From: Onstottus_B arcticum
GTDB taxonomy: Bacteria > Acidobacteriota > Blastocatellia > UBA7656
Length of the DNA stretch: 64,000 nucleotides
Direction of reading: 5' to 3'
Assembly (NCBI GenBank): GCA_038040485.1
Contig: JBBPIE010000014.1
Span: forward strand, 62,001-126,000
Below, piece after piece: positions 1-8,527 of the stretch. The translations under genes and the position numbers were made by a program. The notes beneath the pieces are model-generated. The model searched no databases. It was not told the origin of the DNA and was given only the letters and a program-made list of their open reading frames with translations. Numbering within the stretch: the stretch's first letter is position 1; each line of letters opens with the position of its first letter.

Positions 1-1
1 G

Positions 2-1168
2 GATTATCCCGCTGCCATCGAGAACTTCAAGAAGGCTGCCGAACTGATTCCCGATCACCCTACAATTCTCTACAACCTGGCATGCATGTACGCGCTCGCC
101 GGAAAAAAGAGCGAGGCTCTCGCTTCGCTCTCCAAAGTCGCCGACATGGGCGTTATCCTACCAGCCGAAAAAGACGGCGATCTCGATTCAATCAAAGATA
201 CCGCCGAGTTCAAACTGATTCTCAAGCGGTTCGAAGCCAGCAAGGCGCCAGTCATCCGAAGTTCCGCGGGGTTTTCCATTCACGAAAAAGGGTTGATCAC
301 CGAAGGGCTTGCGTATGATCCGGCAAGCGAGACGTTCTTTGTCAGTAGCGTCCACAAACGGAAAATCCTCGCGGTCAGCAAGAGCGGCGAGGTAACGACT
401 TTCGCGTCAGAGCAAGACGGTTTGTTCAGCGTTCTCGGCATGGCCGTCGATGCGAGGCGCCGCCATCTGTGGGTCACAAGCACCGCGTTCCCGCAGATGA
501 TCAACTTCAAGAAGGAAGAGGACGGCACTTCAGCGGTGTTCAAGTTCGATCTGCGAACGAAGAAGCTCTTAAAGAAGTATGTGCTCTCGAACGGCGGAAA
601 GAAGCACGCGCTTGGCGACTTGACCATTCAATCCAGCGGCGACGTGTACACGACAGACGGCCTGTCTCCGGCGGTGTATGTGATTCATCAGGGGAAAGAC
701 GAGATCGAGTTGTTTCTCGAAGACTCGGGGTTGGGTTCGCCGCAGGGACTGGCGTTTTCTCGAGACGAGCAACACCTATTCATTGCTGACTATTCGACGG
801 GGTTGTTCGACATCGACGTCAAGACAAAGAAGATCGTGCATCTCGCGCCGCTCGCAGGGGCGACGTTGCTCGGGATAGACGGACTCTATTATCACGAAGG
901 CAGCTTGATCGGCGTGCAGAACGGGGTCACGCCTCAGCGCGTGGTTCGAGTCTTATTGAGCAAGGACCTCAAGCGGGCAGACCGGCTTGAAGTCATCGAA
1001 GCGAACAACCCGGTCTTTTTGGAACCGTCTCTCGGCGTGATAGTGAAGGACACGTTCTACTTCATCGCCAACAGCCAGTGGCCGTTGGTTGACGAGAACG
1101 GCAAACTTGCGGCTGAAGACAAGCTCCAGGAGCCGGTCGTGTTGAAGATCAAGCTTGATTCTCGCTAG
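2..1168 (+). CDS. TPR and SMP-30/NHL-like beta-propeller protein (5' partial)
   Basis: The reading frame is open from base 2, so the start lies upstream of the window. The first 60 or so codons resemble tetratricopeptide helices (NLACMYALAGKKSEALASL). The remaining 300 residues show repeated beta-blade signatures such as GLAYDPASETFFVSS, GMAVDARRRHLWV and GLAFSRDEQHLFIAD, typical of SMP-30/NHL-type propellers that scaffold or bind ligands. No catalytic motif can be assigned. It may be a secreted or periplasmic scaffold protein, but the N-terminus that would carry a signal peptide is missing. It is followed by the serine hydrolase gene on the same strand. The domain call is inferred from motif spacing only. 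Confidence 0.75.
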   Translation, partial: DYPAAIENFKKAAELIPDHPTILYNLACMYALAGKKSEALASLSKVADMGVILPAEKDGDLDSIKDTAEFKLILKRFEASKAPVIRSSAGFSIHEKGLITEGLAYDPASETFFVSSVHKRKILAVSKSGEVTTFASEQDGLFSVLGMAVDARRRHLWVTSTAFPQMINFKKEEDGTSAVFKFDLRTKKLLKKYVLSNGGKKHALGDLTIQSSGDVYTTDGLSPAVYVIHQGKDEIELFLEDSGLGSPQGLAFSRDEQHLFIADYSTGLFDIDVKTKKIVHLAPLAGATLLGIDGLYYHEGSLIGVQNGVTPQRVVRVLLSKDLKRADRLEVIEANNPVFLEPSLGVIVKDTFYFIANSQWPLVDENGKLAAEDKLQEPVVLKIKLDSR

Positions 1169-1217
1169 CACCTTCGACCTAGCGACAAAGGGCCAAGTAA
1201 TGAACGCTGCGAGTACG

Positions 1218-1303
1218 TTCACCGCAGAGCCGCATAGAACGCTGAGATTGCGCAGAGAAACACCTCTGCGAAGTCTCAGCGTTCTCTGCGGCTCTGCGGT
1301 GAA
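1218..1303. repeat. Palindromic repeat, family A (30-nt arms)
   Basis: An inverted repeat with 30-nt arms at 1218-1247 and 1274-1303. The arms differ at one position, and the loop contains a second short inverted repeat. The arm core is CGCAGAGCCGCATAGAACGC. A related element lies at 6181-6279. It sits in the gap before the serine hydrolase and overlaps the most plausible start codon of that gene. Confidence 0.85.
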
Positions 1304-2541
1304 TCTTCGACCTTCGCGGAAGGCGCGCTGCAAGATAGTGTTGGTTCTCGTCCTGGCGTCACTCACTCTGCCGCTAGCGGATCGGTCGAGCGCTTCGAAT
1401 CTGTCGTCGAACCCGAGGAAGACTCAAGCGAGCGACGCTGAAATCTTGTCGCTACAAGCGATCTTGCAAACAAAGCTCAAGGCGCTTCACGAAGCTGGCT
1501 CGTTCCCCGGTGCGACACTGGGCTTTGTGTTGCCTGACGGAAGATCGGGCTCGGTTTCGGTTGGCCTGGCCGATGTCGAAAACAACCGGCCTCTCAAACC
1601 GAAGGATCGAATGCTCGCTGGCAGCATCGGCAAGACTTATGTCTCGGCGGTGATGCTTCAGCTTGTTCAGGGTGGAAGCGTAAACCTCGACACCAGGATC
1701 GACCGGTGGTTTGGACACGACGCGTGGTTTCCTCGTCTGCCGAACTCGAAGGACATCACGCTTAGGATGCTGATGAATCATTCGAGCGGAATTCCCGAAC
1801 ACGTGCTCAGCGCTGACTTCATCGCTGCGATGAAGAAGGACCCCGACCGTGTTTGGAAACCCGAAGAACTGCTCGCTTACATCCTCGACGCGAAGCCGCT
1901 CTTTCCCGCCGGGAAGGGTTGGTCATACGCGGACACAAACTACATCCTTGTTGGAATGATCTTCGAGCGAGTCACAAACAAGACAGTCTACGGTGAAGTC
2001 GCGAGACGAATTCTGAAACCGCTGAAACTCAATGACACGATTCCTTCCGACCGCCGCGTTCTTCCGGGAGTGATCACCGGCTACTCCGCGCCAAACACTC
2101 CGTTTGGTTTGAATGGCCGGCTGATAGTCGACGGACAATTCGTCATCAACCCGCAGATGGAATGGACGGGCGGAGGCTTTGCTTCGACTGCCGAGGACCT
2201 GGCGCGGTGGGCGAAGTCTTTGTACGAAGGTTCTGAACAAAACGACGCTCGCGCAAATGCTCGACGGTGTCGATGCGAATGAGGGACGCGGTAGCGGCGC
2301 TGGAAACAAGTACGGGCTTGCAGTGCAGGTCAGGCAAAGCGAGTGGGGCTTGAGCTACGGGCACGGCGGCTGGTTTCCGGGCTACCTTTCTGAGATGGAG
2401 TATTTCCCACAGCGCCGGATAGCGGTTGCGGTTCAGTTCAACACCGACGCCGGCAGCGCGTTGAAGAAAGGACAGCGAGCGTACATAGCCGACGCGATGC
2501 GAATAATCGTTGGCGAGCTCGAGAAGAAAAAAGCGGCTTAA
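1299..2541 (+). pseudogene. Serine hydrolase, beta-lactamase class C family, frameshifted
   Basis: Two overlapping frames together make one beta-lactamase/D-alanyl-D-alanine carboxypeptidase-type (PF00144) protein. The first frame carries the SxxK nucleophile motif (GSIGKTY) and the YADTNY motif and ends at 2282. The second frame picks up at about 2226 with KVLNKTTLAQML and carries the HGG motif (GHGGWFPGY), ending at 2541. The join needs a +1 shift near 2225-2235. Either the gene is broken or the assembly has an indel there. I place the start at GTG 1299 because it gives a positively charged n-region (RPSRKARCK) and a hydrophobic segment like a signal peptide; ATG 1200 and upstream starts are alternatives. 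Substrate unknown: cell-wall peptide or ester hydrolysis are both possible for this family. Confidence 0.8.
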
Positions 2542-2626
2542 GAGGCGAAGCGTTAATACGCAGGCAAACGAAGGCGTTCCTAGTTTGCAATGCTCCTCGA
2601 TTCGCGCTGAGGGGTTGAAGGCTTGA

Positions 2627-2720
2627 GCTGGGAGCGTGGGCTTAACCCTGGAAGCGCGGGCGTCTCGCCTGCATTTCCGGGAGCGAGGCCGGCGGCAGGC
2701 GAGACGCCTGCGCTCCCAGC
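2627..2720. repeat. Palindromic repeat, family B (GC-rich), imperfect copy
   Basis: This lies in the 315 bp gap before the tricorn-like gene, which shows no other gene. The outer arms are GCTGGGAGCG at 2627 and CGCTCCCAGC ending at 2720. An inner arm GCGGGCGTCTCGCCTGCAT pairs with the opposite side at ATGC-less GGCAGGCGAGACGCCTGCG. The same family occurs at 36237-36310 and inside hemW at 44690-44842. Confidence 0.85.
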
Positions 2721-2856
2721 GGTCTTCCTGTAGAATTGACGTTGCAATATTCCCGCGCAGCGAGGAGCGAAAGTGGCGCGCCCGTTGCGCTTTCAAGATC
2801 AGTAGTACCGCGAAGGGAGCCCCTCGCGTAGCTTTTAGGTTCACGGAGGAACTACT

Positions 2857-5800
2857 TTGAAAATCAGTAAACTTTTCGGCGGCGCTGTCTTCGCGGCCAT
2901 TCTCATGATCTCGATGTCGGCGTCGGCGCAAACCAAGCTCCTGCGCTTCCCCGACATTCACGGCGAAAGAGTCGTCTTCACTTATGGCGGCGATCTTTGG
3001 ATAGCGGCGGCGTCAGGTGGAACATCGACACGGCTCACCGCTCATCCGGGCGTCGAGGTATTTGGCAAGTTCTCACCCGACGGAAAATGGATCGCGTTCA
3101 CCGGCCAGTACGACGGCGATGAACAGGTCTACGTAGTCTCCGCCGCGGGCGGCGAGCCAAAACAACTCACCTTTTATCCGGCGCGCGGACCGCTGACGCC
3201 GCGTTGGGGTTATGACAACCAGGTCTATGGCTGGACCAACGACGGCAAGTCGGTCGTGTTCAAATCGCAGCGCGATTCCTGGACGCTTCCAATGGCGCGG
3301 CTCTACACGGTGCCAGCGACGGGCGGGCCGGCGACACCGCTGCCGATGCCGGAAGCCGGCTCGGGCGCGTTCTCACCGGACGGCTCGAAGATGGTCTACT
3401 CGCCTCAGTCGCGCGATTTCCGAACAGAGAAGCGATACAGCGGCGGGCAGGCAAATCAGCTTTACATCTTCGACCTCAAGACGCTCGACGCAAGGAAGAT
3501 CAGCGATAACCCGCGACCGAGCCGCGACCCGATGTGGATCGGCAATACGATTTACTTCAACTCAGATCGAGACGGCCACTTCAATCTGTATGCCTACGAC
3601 GTGTCCGCCGGCAAGACCTCGCAAGTGACAACTCACAAGCCGTGGGATGTCAGGTGGCCAAGCGCCGCGAGCGACGGCCGCATCGTCTACGAGCTCGATG
3701 GCGAGCTTCACATATTTGACACGAAAGCCAGGAAGGACTCCGCAATTTCGATCAACGTACCGGATGACGGGCTCGCGCGCAGGCCGAGCCGAATACAGGT
3801 CGCCACCAATATTGAAGATGCCTCGCTCAGCCCGAAGGGCGAACGCGTTCTGTTTTGCGCACGCGGGGACATCTTCACTGCGCCGGTTGAGAAGGGGCCT
3901 ACCCGCAACCTCACTCACTCATCGGGTGCGCACGACAAATGGCCCCGCTGGTCGCCCGACGGCTCGCGCATCGCCTTCATCTCAGACAAGACCGGCGAGG
4001 AAGAAGTGTGGGTCATCGCGCAAGACGGATCGACCCCGGCCGAGCAACTCACCACCGGCGGCAAGGCGTTCCGGTATGCGCCCGAGTGGGCGCCGGACGG
4101 TAAACGCATCGCGTTCAGCGACAAGGACGGCAAGGTTCATGTTCTGACGCTTGCCGACAAGAAGCTGACCGAGATCGCCGACTCGAAGCGAGGTCAGATA
4201 CGCGACTACGCCTGGTCGCCACGCGGCAATCATCTGGCGTTCAGCATGCCGACCGAGACTGGCTTCAACACGGTATACATTTGGAGCGCCGGCGATGGAC
4301 GGCTTCACAAGGTCAGTGACGAGTCTTTCAACGCCAACAATCCGTCGTGGGACCCGCAAGGCAACTACCTCTACTACTTGAGCGACCGCGAATTCGCGCC
4401 GCAGATTTCCTCTTTTGAGTTCAACTACGCGACCAACAGGACAACCGGGATCTTCGCGGTTGCGCTTCGCAAAGACGTGAAGAGTCCCTTCCCGCCCGAG
4501 AGCGATGAAGTCACCATAACCAAGGAAGAGGGCGACAAGCCAAAAGAGCCGGACAAGAAGGACGCGGCGGCTCCCAAACCTCCAGCGGACCTGGTCATCG
4601 ATTTCGACGGACTCGGTTCCCGAGTCGCCAAGGTCCCAGTCGAGGCGAACAACTACCAGGGTTTTGCGGTAAAGACAGGCCACTTGTTGTACAGCGTCGG
4701 GTCTGCGTTCTACTACGGACGGCAAGGCGAGCGGCCGCCGTCGCTTCGGATTTACTCGATCAAAGACCGCAAAGAAACTACGCTTGTTGAAGACGCGCGA
4801 GGCTGGGCGATGTCAGACGATGGTTCGAAGTTGCTGGTAGCGGGACTCGCAGGGAGCTTCGGCGTTTACGACGCGACGCCCCAGGGCGACAAGAGCCGCA
4901 AGCCCGTCTCCACCACCGGACTGGCAGTGGACCGCGTTCCCGCCGAAGAGTGGAACCAGATATTCAACGAAGCGTGGCGTCGCTATCGTGACTTTTTCTA
5001 CGTGCCCAACATGCACGGCTACGATTGGGAGGCGCTACGCGAGCAGTACAAGCCGCTTCTAAAATATGCCGCGCACCGCTCGGACGTGAACTTCATCATC
5101 GGCGAAATGATCTCGGAGCTGACCGTTCAGCACGCGTACGTCGAAGGCGGAGACTTCCAGATTCCGCCGCGTCCGCGAGCCGGACTGCCCGGCGCCAGAT
5201 TTGAACTCGACGAAAAATCCGGGCGCTTCAAGATAACCAAGATCTTTGCCGGACAAAACGAAGAGGACATCTATCGTTCGCCGCTTACCGAGATCGGCGT
5301 GAACGTTTCAGTCGGCGACTATGTCCTCGCGATCAACGGTGAAGAGCTTACGGCTACGGATGATCCTTACCGGCTCCTCAAAAACAAAGCTGACGGTCCG
5401 GTGCAGTTGACGGTCAACAAAGAGCCGACGATGACCGGTTCGCGGACGGTTTCGTACCGGCCGATCACCAACGAGAGCGACTTGATGTATCTGGATTGGG
5501 TCGCGACGAATCGCCGCAAGGTGTCAGAGATGAGCGGCGGCCGGGTCGGTTACATCCACATACCGGACATGGGAGCGCCGGGAATTCGAGAATTCATCAA
5601 GTGGTACTACAGCCAGCTCAGCAAGGAAGGGCTTGTCGTCGATGTGCGGGCGAACGGCGGCGGCAACGTCTCGCAAATGCTGATCGAGCGGTTGCGCCGA
5701 AAGGTGCTTGCGCTCAACTACTCCCGAAACGTTGAGGAGGCGAATCCATATCCGGGCGGCGTTTTTAACGGGCCAATGGTCGCTCTTCTAAATGAGAACT

Positions 5801-6165
5801 CGGCTTCTGATGGCGATATCTTCCCGGCGATGTTCAAAGAAGCGGGGCTCGGTCAACTGATCGGCAAGCGCTCGTGGGGCGGCGTGATCGGCATCGGGAA
5901 CCGCGGAACCCTGATCGATGGCGGCGCGATCTTTGTGCCCGAGTCGGCTTTCGCAAGCGCTAAAGGTCAATGGGTCATTGAAGGATACGGCGTCGATCCG
6001 GATATCGAAGTCGAGAACGATCCGAAGTCGCTGATAGATGGGAAGGACCCGCAACTCGAGCGGGGAGTGGCGGAGATCATGAAGAAGCTGAAAGACAAAT
6101 CAATGAAGTTTCCGCCTCGGCCCGCAGCGCCGGTGAAAACACCCGACGCCAAGATGCGCCCATAA
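2857..6165 (+). CDS. Tricorn-like S41 family serine protease
   Basis: A secreted homologue of tricorn protease, which degrades peptides to short products. Start is TTG 2857 with GGAGGA 7 bases upstream; the first 25 residues form a signal peptide ending ASA-QT. The N-terminal two thirds is a WD40/PD40-type beta-propeller (blades such as FGKFSPDGKWIAFTGQ and PRWSPDGSRIAFIS). A charged linker near 545-575 leads to the C1 helical domain with the catalytic His (VQHAYVEGG, about residue 759), a PDZ domain (GDYVLAINGEEL) and the S41 core with the Ser-Asp pair in NENSASDGD (Ser about 984). These correspond to tricorn His746 and Ser965-Asp966. Length of 1102 aa fits the family. Likely periplasmic peptide processing; no operon partner. 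Confidence 0.93.
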   Translation: MKISKLFGGAVFAAILMISMSASAQTKLLRFPDIHGERVVFTYGGDLWIAAASGGTSTRLTAHPGVEVFGKFSPDGKWIAFTGQYDGDEQVYVVSAAGGEPKQLTFYPARGPLTPRWGYDNQVYGWTNDGKSVVFKSQRDSWTLPMARLYTVPATGGPATPLPMPEAGSGAFSPDGSKMVYSPQSRDFRTEKRYSGGQANQLYIFDLKTLDARKISDNPRPSRDPMWIGNTIYFNSDRDGHFNLYAYDVSAGKTSQVTTHKPWDVRWPSAASDGRIVYELDGELHIFDTKARKDSAISINVPDDGLARRPSRIQVATNIEDASLSPKGERVLFCARGDIFTAPVEKGPTRNLTHSSGAHDKWPRWSPDGSRIAFISDKTGEEEVWVIAQDGSTPAEQLTTGGKAFRYAPEWAPDGKRIAFSDKDGKVHVLTLADKKLTEIADSKRGQIRDYAWSPRGNHLAFSMPTETGFNTVYIWSAGDGRLHKVSDESFNANNPSWDPQGNYLYYLSDREFAPQISSFEFNYATNRTTGIFAVALRKDVKSPFPPESDEVTITKEEGDKPKEPDKKDAAAPKPPADLVIDFDGLGSRVAKVPVEANNYQGFAVKTGHLLYSVGSAFYYGRQGERPPSLRIYSIKDRKETTLVEDARGWAMSDDGSKLLVAGLAGSFGVYDATPQGDKSRKPVSTTGLAVDRVPAEEWNQIFNEAWRRYRDFFYVPNMHGYDWEALREQYKPLLKYAAHRSDVNFIIGEMISELTVQHAYVEGGDFQIPPRPRAGLPGARFELDEKSGRFKITKIFAGQNEEDIYRSPLTEIGVNVSVGDYVLAINGEELTATDDPYRLLKNKADGPVQLTVNKEPTMTGSRTVSYRPITNESDLMYLDWVATNRRKVSEMSGGRVGYIHIPDMGAPGIREFIKWYYSQLSKEGLVVDVRANGGGNVSQMLIERLRRKVLALNYSRNVEEANPYPGGVFNGPMVALLNENSASDGDIFPAMFKEAGLGQLIGKRSWGGVIGIGNRGTLIDGGAIFVPESAFASAKGQWVIEGYGVDPDIEVENDPKSLIDGKDPQLERGVAEIMKKLKDKSMKFPPRPAAPVKTPDAKMRP

Positions 6166-6180
6166 CTTCGGCCGGTTTCT

Positions 6181-6279
6181 TCTCTGCGGCAGGCTCTGCG
6201 TCTCTGCGCCTCCGCGGTTAGTTGATCGCGAACTGCAACTAACCGCAAAGACGCCGAGACGCGGAGGTTTACGCAGAGA
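6181..6279. repeat. Palindromic repeat, family A-like
   Basis: A long imperfect inverted repeat with arms at 6181-6222 and 6236-6279, made of CTCTGCG/CGCAGAG-type words (for example GCGTCTCTGCGCCTCCGCGG). It resembles the element at 1218-1303 in composition and layout. It lies 15 bases after the tricorn-like gene and could act as a transcript-end hairpin, although no T-tract follows. Confidence 0.75.
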
Positions 6280-6426
6280 CAAAACGAAATCCCGCAGCCT
6301 TCAACAGTGTGGAACATGAAAGAGGATCGGTAACGAGTTTGAAATTGTGCCTTGGACGGCCTTTGGCCGAATGCGGAACGCCGCTTTCGAAGCGGCATTC
6401 CAACCCTGGATAGGAGTGATCGGAAG

Positions 6427-7071
6427 ATGAAACACAAACTGCTCAGAATCGCGGCTCTGGCTTTCGTGACGATTGTCGGTCTGTCGTCGGTGCTGGTGGC
6501 ACAGGACGGGCAACAGAAACCGAAGCCGAAAGTTGTCTCGTTTGGCAGCGACTCGCCGGAGCGAGGGACCACGCGAGTGGGCTACTGGAACCTGGAAAAA
6601 AACATGGGAATCGGTCAGTTCGCGATCGACTACGGCCGCCCGGTCTGGCGCAAGGAGTACGAAGACACGGCCAAGTTCGACGCGATGACCAAAGGCAAGG
6701 TGTACCGGCTGGGCAGCAATTTCTGGACGACGCTGGATACGGATATGCCGTTGAAGATCGCGGGCAAGCCGGTCCCGGCCGGATCGTGGTATCTCGGCTT
6801 GCACAGGTCGGAAGACGGGGCTACGTGGAGTCTGGCGTTTATCGACCCGGCGAAAGCTCGCGCGCTTCACGTTGACGCAAGCGAACTGGAGCGCGCGCCG
6901 GTGGCGTTCAAGATCCCGATGACTACCGAGCAGGCGGGCGAGATGAAAGAGAAGCTGACGATCGATCTCGTTCGGCAAAAAGAGAACCTGAAGGATGTGA
7001 CCTTGCGAATAGCGTGGGGGAAGATTCAACTCAGCGCGCCAATCGAAGTGCCGGTTCCGGAAGTAAAATAG
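6427..7071 (+). CDS. DUF2911 domain-containing secreted protein
   Basis: A 214-aa protein. Start ATG 6427 is preceded by GGAG and followed by a clear signal peptide (MKHKLLRIAALAFVTIVG to about VLVAQ). The mature part carries the DUF2911 signature: IDYGRPVWRKEY, then LGSNFWTTLDTDMPLKIAGK, VPAGSWYLGLH and the C-terminal VTLRIAWGKIQLSAPI. The family is widespread in Acidobacteria and Bacteroidetes; its function is unknown, and the sheet-rich pattern suggests an immunoglobulin-like or jelly-roll fold. It faces the glycerophosphodiesterase gene, with a heptamer hairpin between the two. Confidence 0.88.
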   Translation: MKHKLLRIAALAFVTIVGLSSVLVAQDGQQKPKPKVVSFGSDSPERGTTRVGYWNLEKNMGIGQFAIDYGRPVWRKEYEDTAKFDAMTKGKVYRLGSNFWTTLDTDMPLKIAGKPVPAGSWYLGLHRSEDGATWSLAFIDPAKARALHVDASELERAPVAFKIPMTTEQAGEMKEKLTIDLVRQKENLKDVTLRIAWGKIQLSAPIEVPVPEVK

Positions 7072-7073
7072 AG

Positions 7074-7215
7074 GTTTAGGGTTTCTGGTTTGTGGTTTCT
7101 GGTTCTGAGCCTTGAGGCGCGACGAGAACCTGAAACTCACAAACCAGAATCACTAAGCCAGAAACTAAGAACCAGAAACTAAGAACCAGAAACCAGAAAC
7201 TAGAAACTAGAAACC
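7074..7215. repeat. Heptamer-repeat hairpin (unit GGTTTCT / AACCAGA)
   Basis: Left arm 7074-7108 reads as five heptamers close to GGTTTCT. Right arm 7142-7215 reads as about ten complementary heptamers (AACCAGA, AACTAAG, AACTAGA). It lies exactly between the convergent DUF2911 and glycerophosphodiesterase genes and abuts the stop codon of the latter, so it could form a transcript-end hairpin for both. Confidence 0.85.
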
Positions 7216-8264
7216 TATTTCCTATTAACCTTTGTGCCCATCGCGGCTTTCCACAGATCGGGGTAGTCGGTGAACCCGCCGTCGATCTCGAAGCCCACGA
7301 ATCGCTGAATGTCGTCGATGATGTGCGTGCGCAGCGTCAGGCCGTTCTGCTGCACCTCTTCCATCGGCCGGCGCGCGCTTGCCGTAGTCAATCCTCTGAA
7401 GGTCCACGGATGAACCAGCAAACCGGCCTTGTGAAGCGTCTGAACGTCGGCGTCTCCGTTGACCATCCGCATGTCGGGTCCAACGCCCTGGGCATAACTC
7501 GCAATCTCCTTCGCAAGCGCGGCGGTAATCTTTCGCGAGTCCTCGCGGCCCGGGGCTTCCATCGGAATGAGCTGAACTCGGGGATAACCCGGAGCGATCT
7601 CTTTCACCCGAAGCAGGCTCTCTTTTGAGAAGGATTGAATAAACACGCGGCCGGTGTCGACGCCGCGGGATTTGAGCGCGGCGGCAGTCAGACTTGCGAT
7701 GTCATGACCAAGCGATTTGTAGAACGGGTAATGCTTCAACTCGATGTATAGCCCCGCGCGCCCTCCGACAAACGCGATGGTTTCTTCGAGGGTCGGCACT
7801 CGCTCGGCGGCGTAAGCTGGATTGGCGATGAACGGGTTGGCGCGGTTGAACCACGAGCCCGCATCGAGTTGTTTGATCTCGGCGAGCGTGAAGTCGATTG
7901 CGTACCACCCTCGCTTCTTCATGCCTGCGCTCTCGACATCGCGGTCGGTCGCACGGTCGGGGAATACTTCTTTCACGTTGGTTGTGCGCGCAAGATCGGC
8001 ATCGTGAAGACAGATCAAAACGCCGTCCTTTGTGAGCTGCAGGTCTTGCTCGACGAAGTCCGCGCCTTGTTCGATTGCGAGCTTGTAAGCAGCAATGGTG
8101 TGCTCGGGTGCGTAACCTGAAGCGCCTCGATGCGCGATCAAAATGAGTTTCTTGGAAGTCCCCGTCGTGCCGGCCGGGTCAGGATGAATAAGCCCCGCGA
8201 GGAAGGCGAGGGACAGCGCGGCCACGACAAATGCGAAGCGTTCGATGACGAGAGGTTGAGGCAA
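7215..8264 (-). CDS. Glycerophosphodiester phosphodiesterase
   Basis: Hydrolyses glycerophosphodiesters to an alcohol and glycerol-3-phosphate. The GDPD signature is complete: LIAHRGASGYAPEHTIAAY, then VEQDLQLTKDG with the Glu-x-Asp metal ligands, and LHDADLARTT with the second catalytic His. Later come YIELKHYPFYK and a C-terminal WTFRG segment. The best start is TTG at 8264 because AAAGGAG lies 8 bases upstream; it leaves a hydrophobic N-terminus (RFAFVVAALSLAFLAGLIH) that acts as signal peptide or anchor. An upstream TTG at 8330 and ATG at 8312 are in frame but lack a ribosome site. Probably periplasmic phospholipid turnover. Divergent from the M1 peptidase. Confidence 0.92.
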   Translation of the reverse strand: MPQPLVIERFAFVVAALSLAFLAGLIHPDPAGTTGTSKKLILIAHRGASGYAPEHTIAAYKLAIEQGADFVEQDLQLTKDGVLICLHDADLARTTNVKEVFPDRATDRDVESAGMKKRGWYAIDFTLAEIKQLDAGSWFNRANPFIANPAYAAERVPTLEETIAFVGGRAGLYIELKHYPFYKSLGHDIASLTAAALKSRGVDTGRVFIQSFSKESLLRVKEIAPGYPRVQLIPMEAPGREDSRKITAALAKEIASYAQGVGPDMRMVNGDADVQTLHKAGLLVHPWTFRGLTTASARRPMEEVQQNGLTLRTHIIDDIQRFVGFEIDGGFTDYPDLWKAAMGTKVNRK

Positions 8265-8336
8265 AGGTGATTCTCCTTTCAGCTGTGGGTTCCTGAAGCA
8301 AAGATATGACATGATAGCGCGGCGGTTCAACCCGCC

Positions 8337-8412
8337 GTAGCATAGACTTTAGTCTGTGTGCCCCCGCGAGCTCGAACAATCGCCAATCCACACAGACTAA
8401 AGTCTATGCTAC
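8337..8412. repeat. Palindromic repeat, family C (24-nt perfect arms)
   Basis: Inverted repeat with arms 8337-8360 and 8389-8412, core GTAGCATAGACTTTAGTCTG. The arms match perfectly and each arm itself contains the smaller palindrome AGACTTTAGTCT. A second copy is at 31084-31157. It lies between two divergent genes, so it is unlikely to be only a terminator. Confidence 0.9.
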
Positions 8413-8527
8413 TTCTGCCCAACTCAACGCCTCCGCGGCTAACGGATCGCGGCTGCCGAACAAACACACGAGCCATAGCATTCCAGCTCGTGGTATGATC
8501 GCGTCACCGTGCCAGTCGGAGTTTCAA

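Noticed and set aside
2146..2961. 271-codon minus-strand open frame
   Set aside because: Antisense to the serine hydrolase and the start of the tricorn-like gene; Arg-rich shadow composition.
3982..4725. 247-codon minus-strand open frame
   Set aside because: Antisense shadow of the tricorn-like gene, no family pattern.
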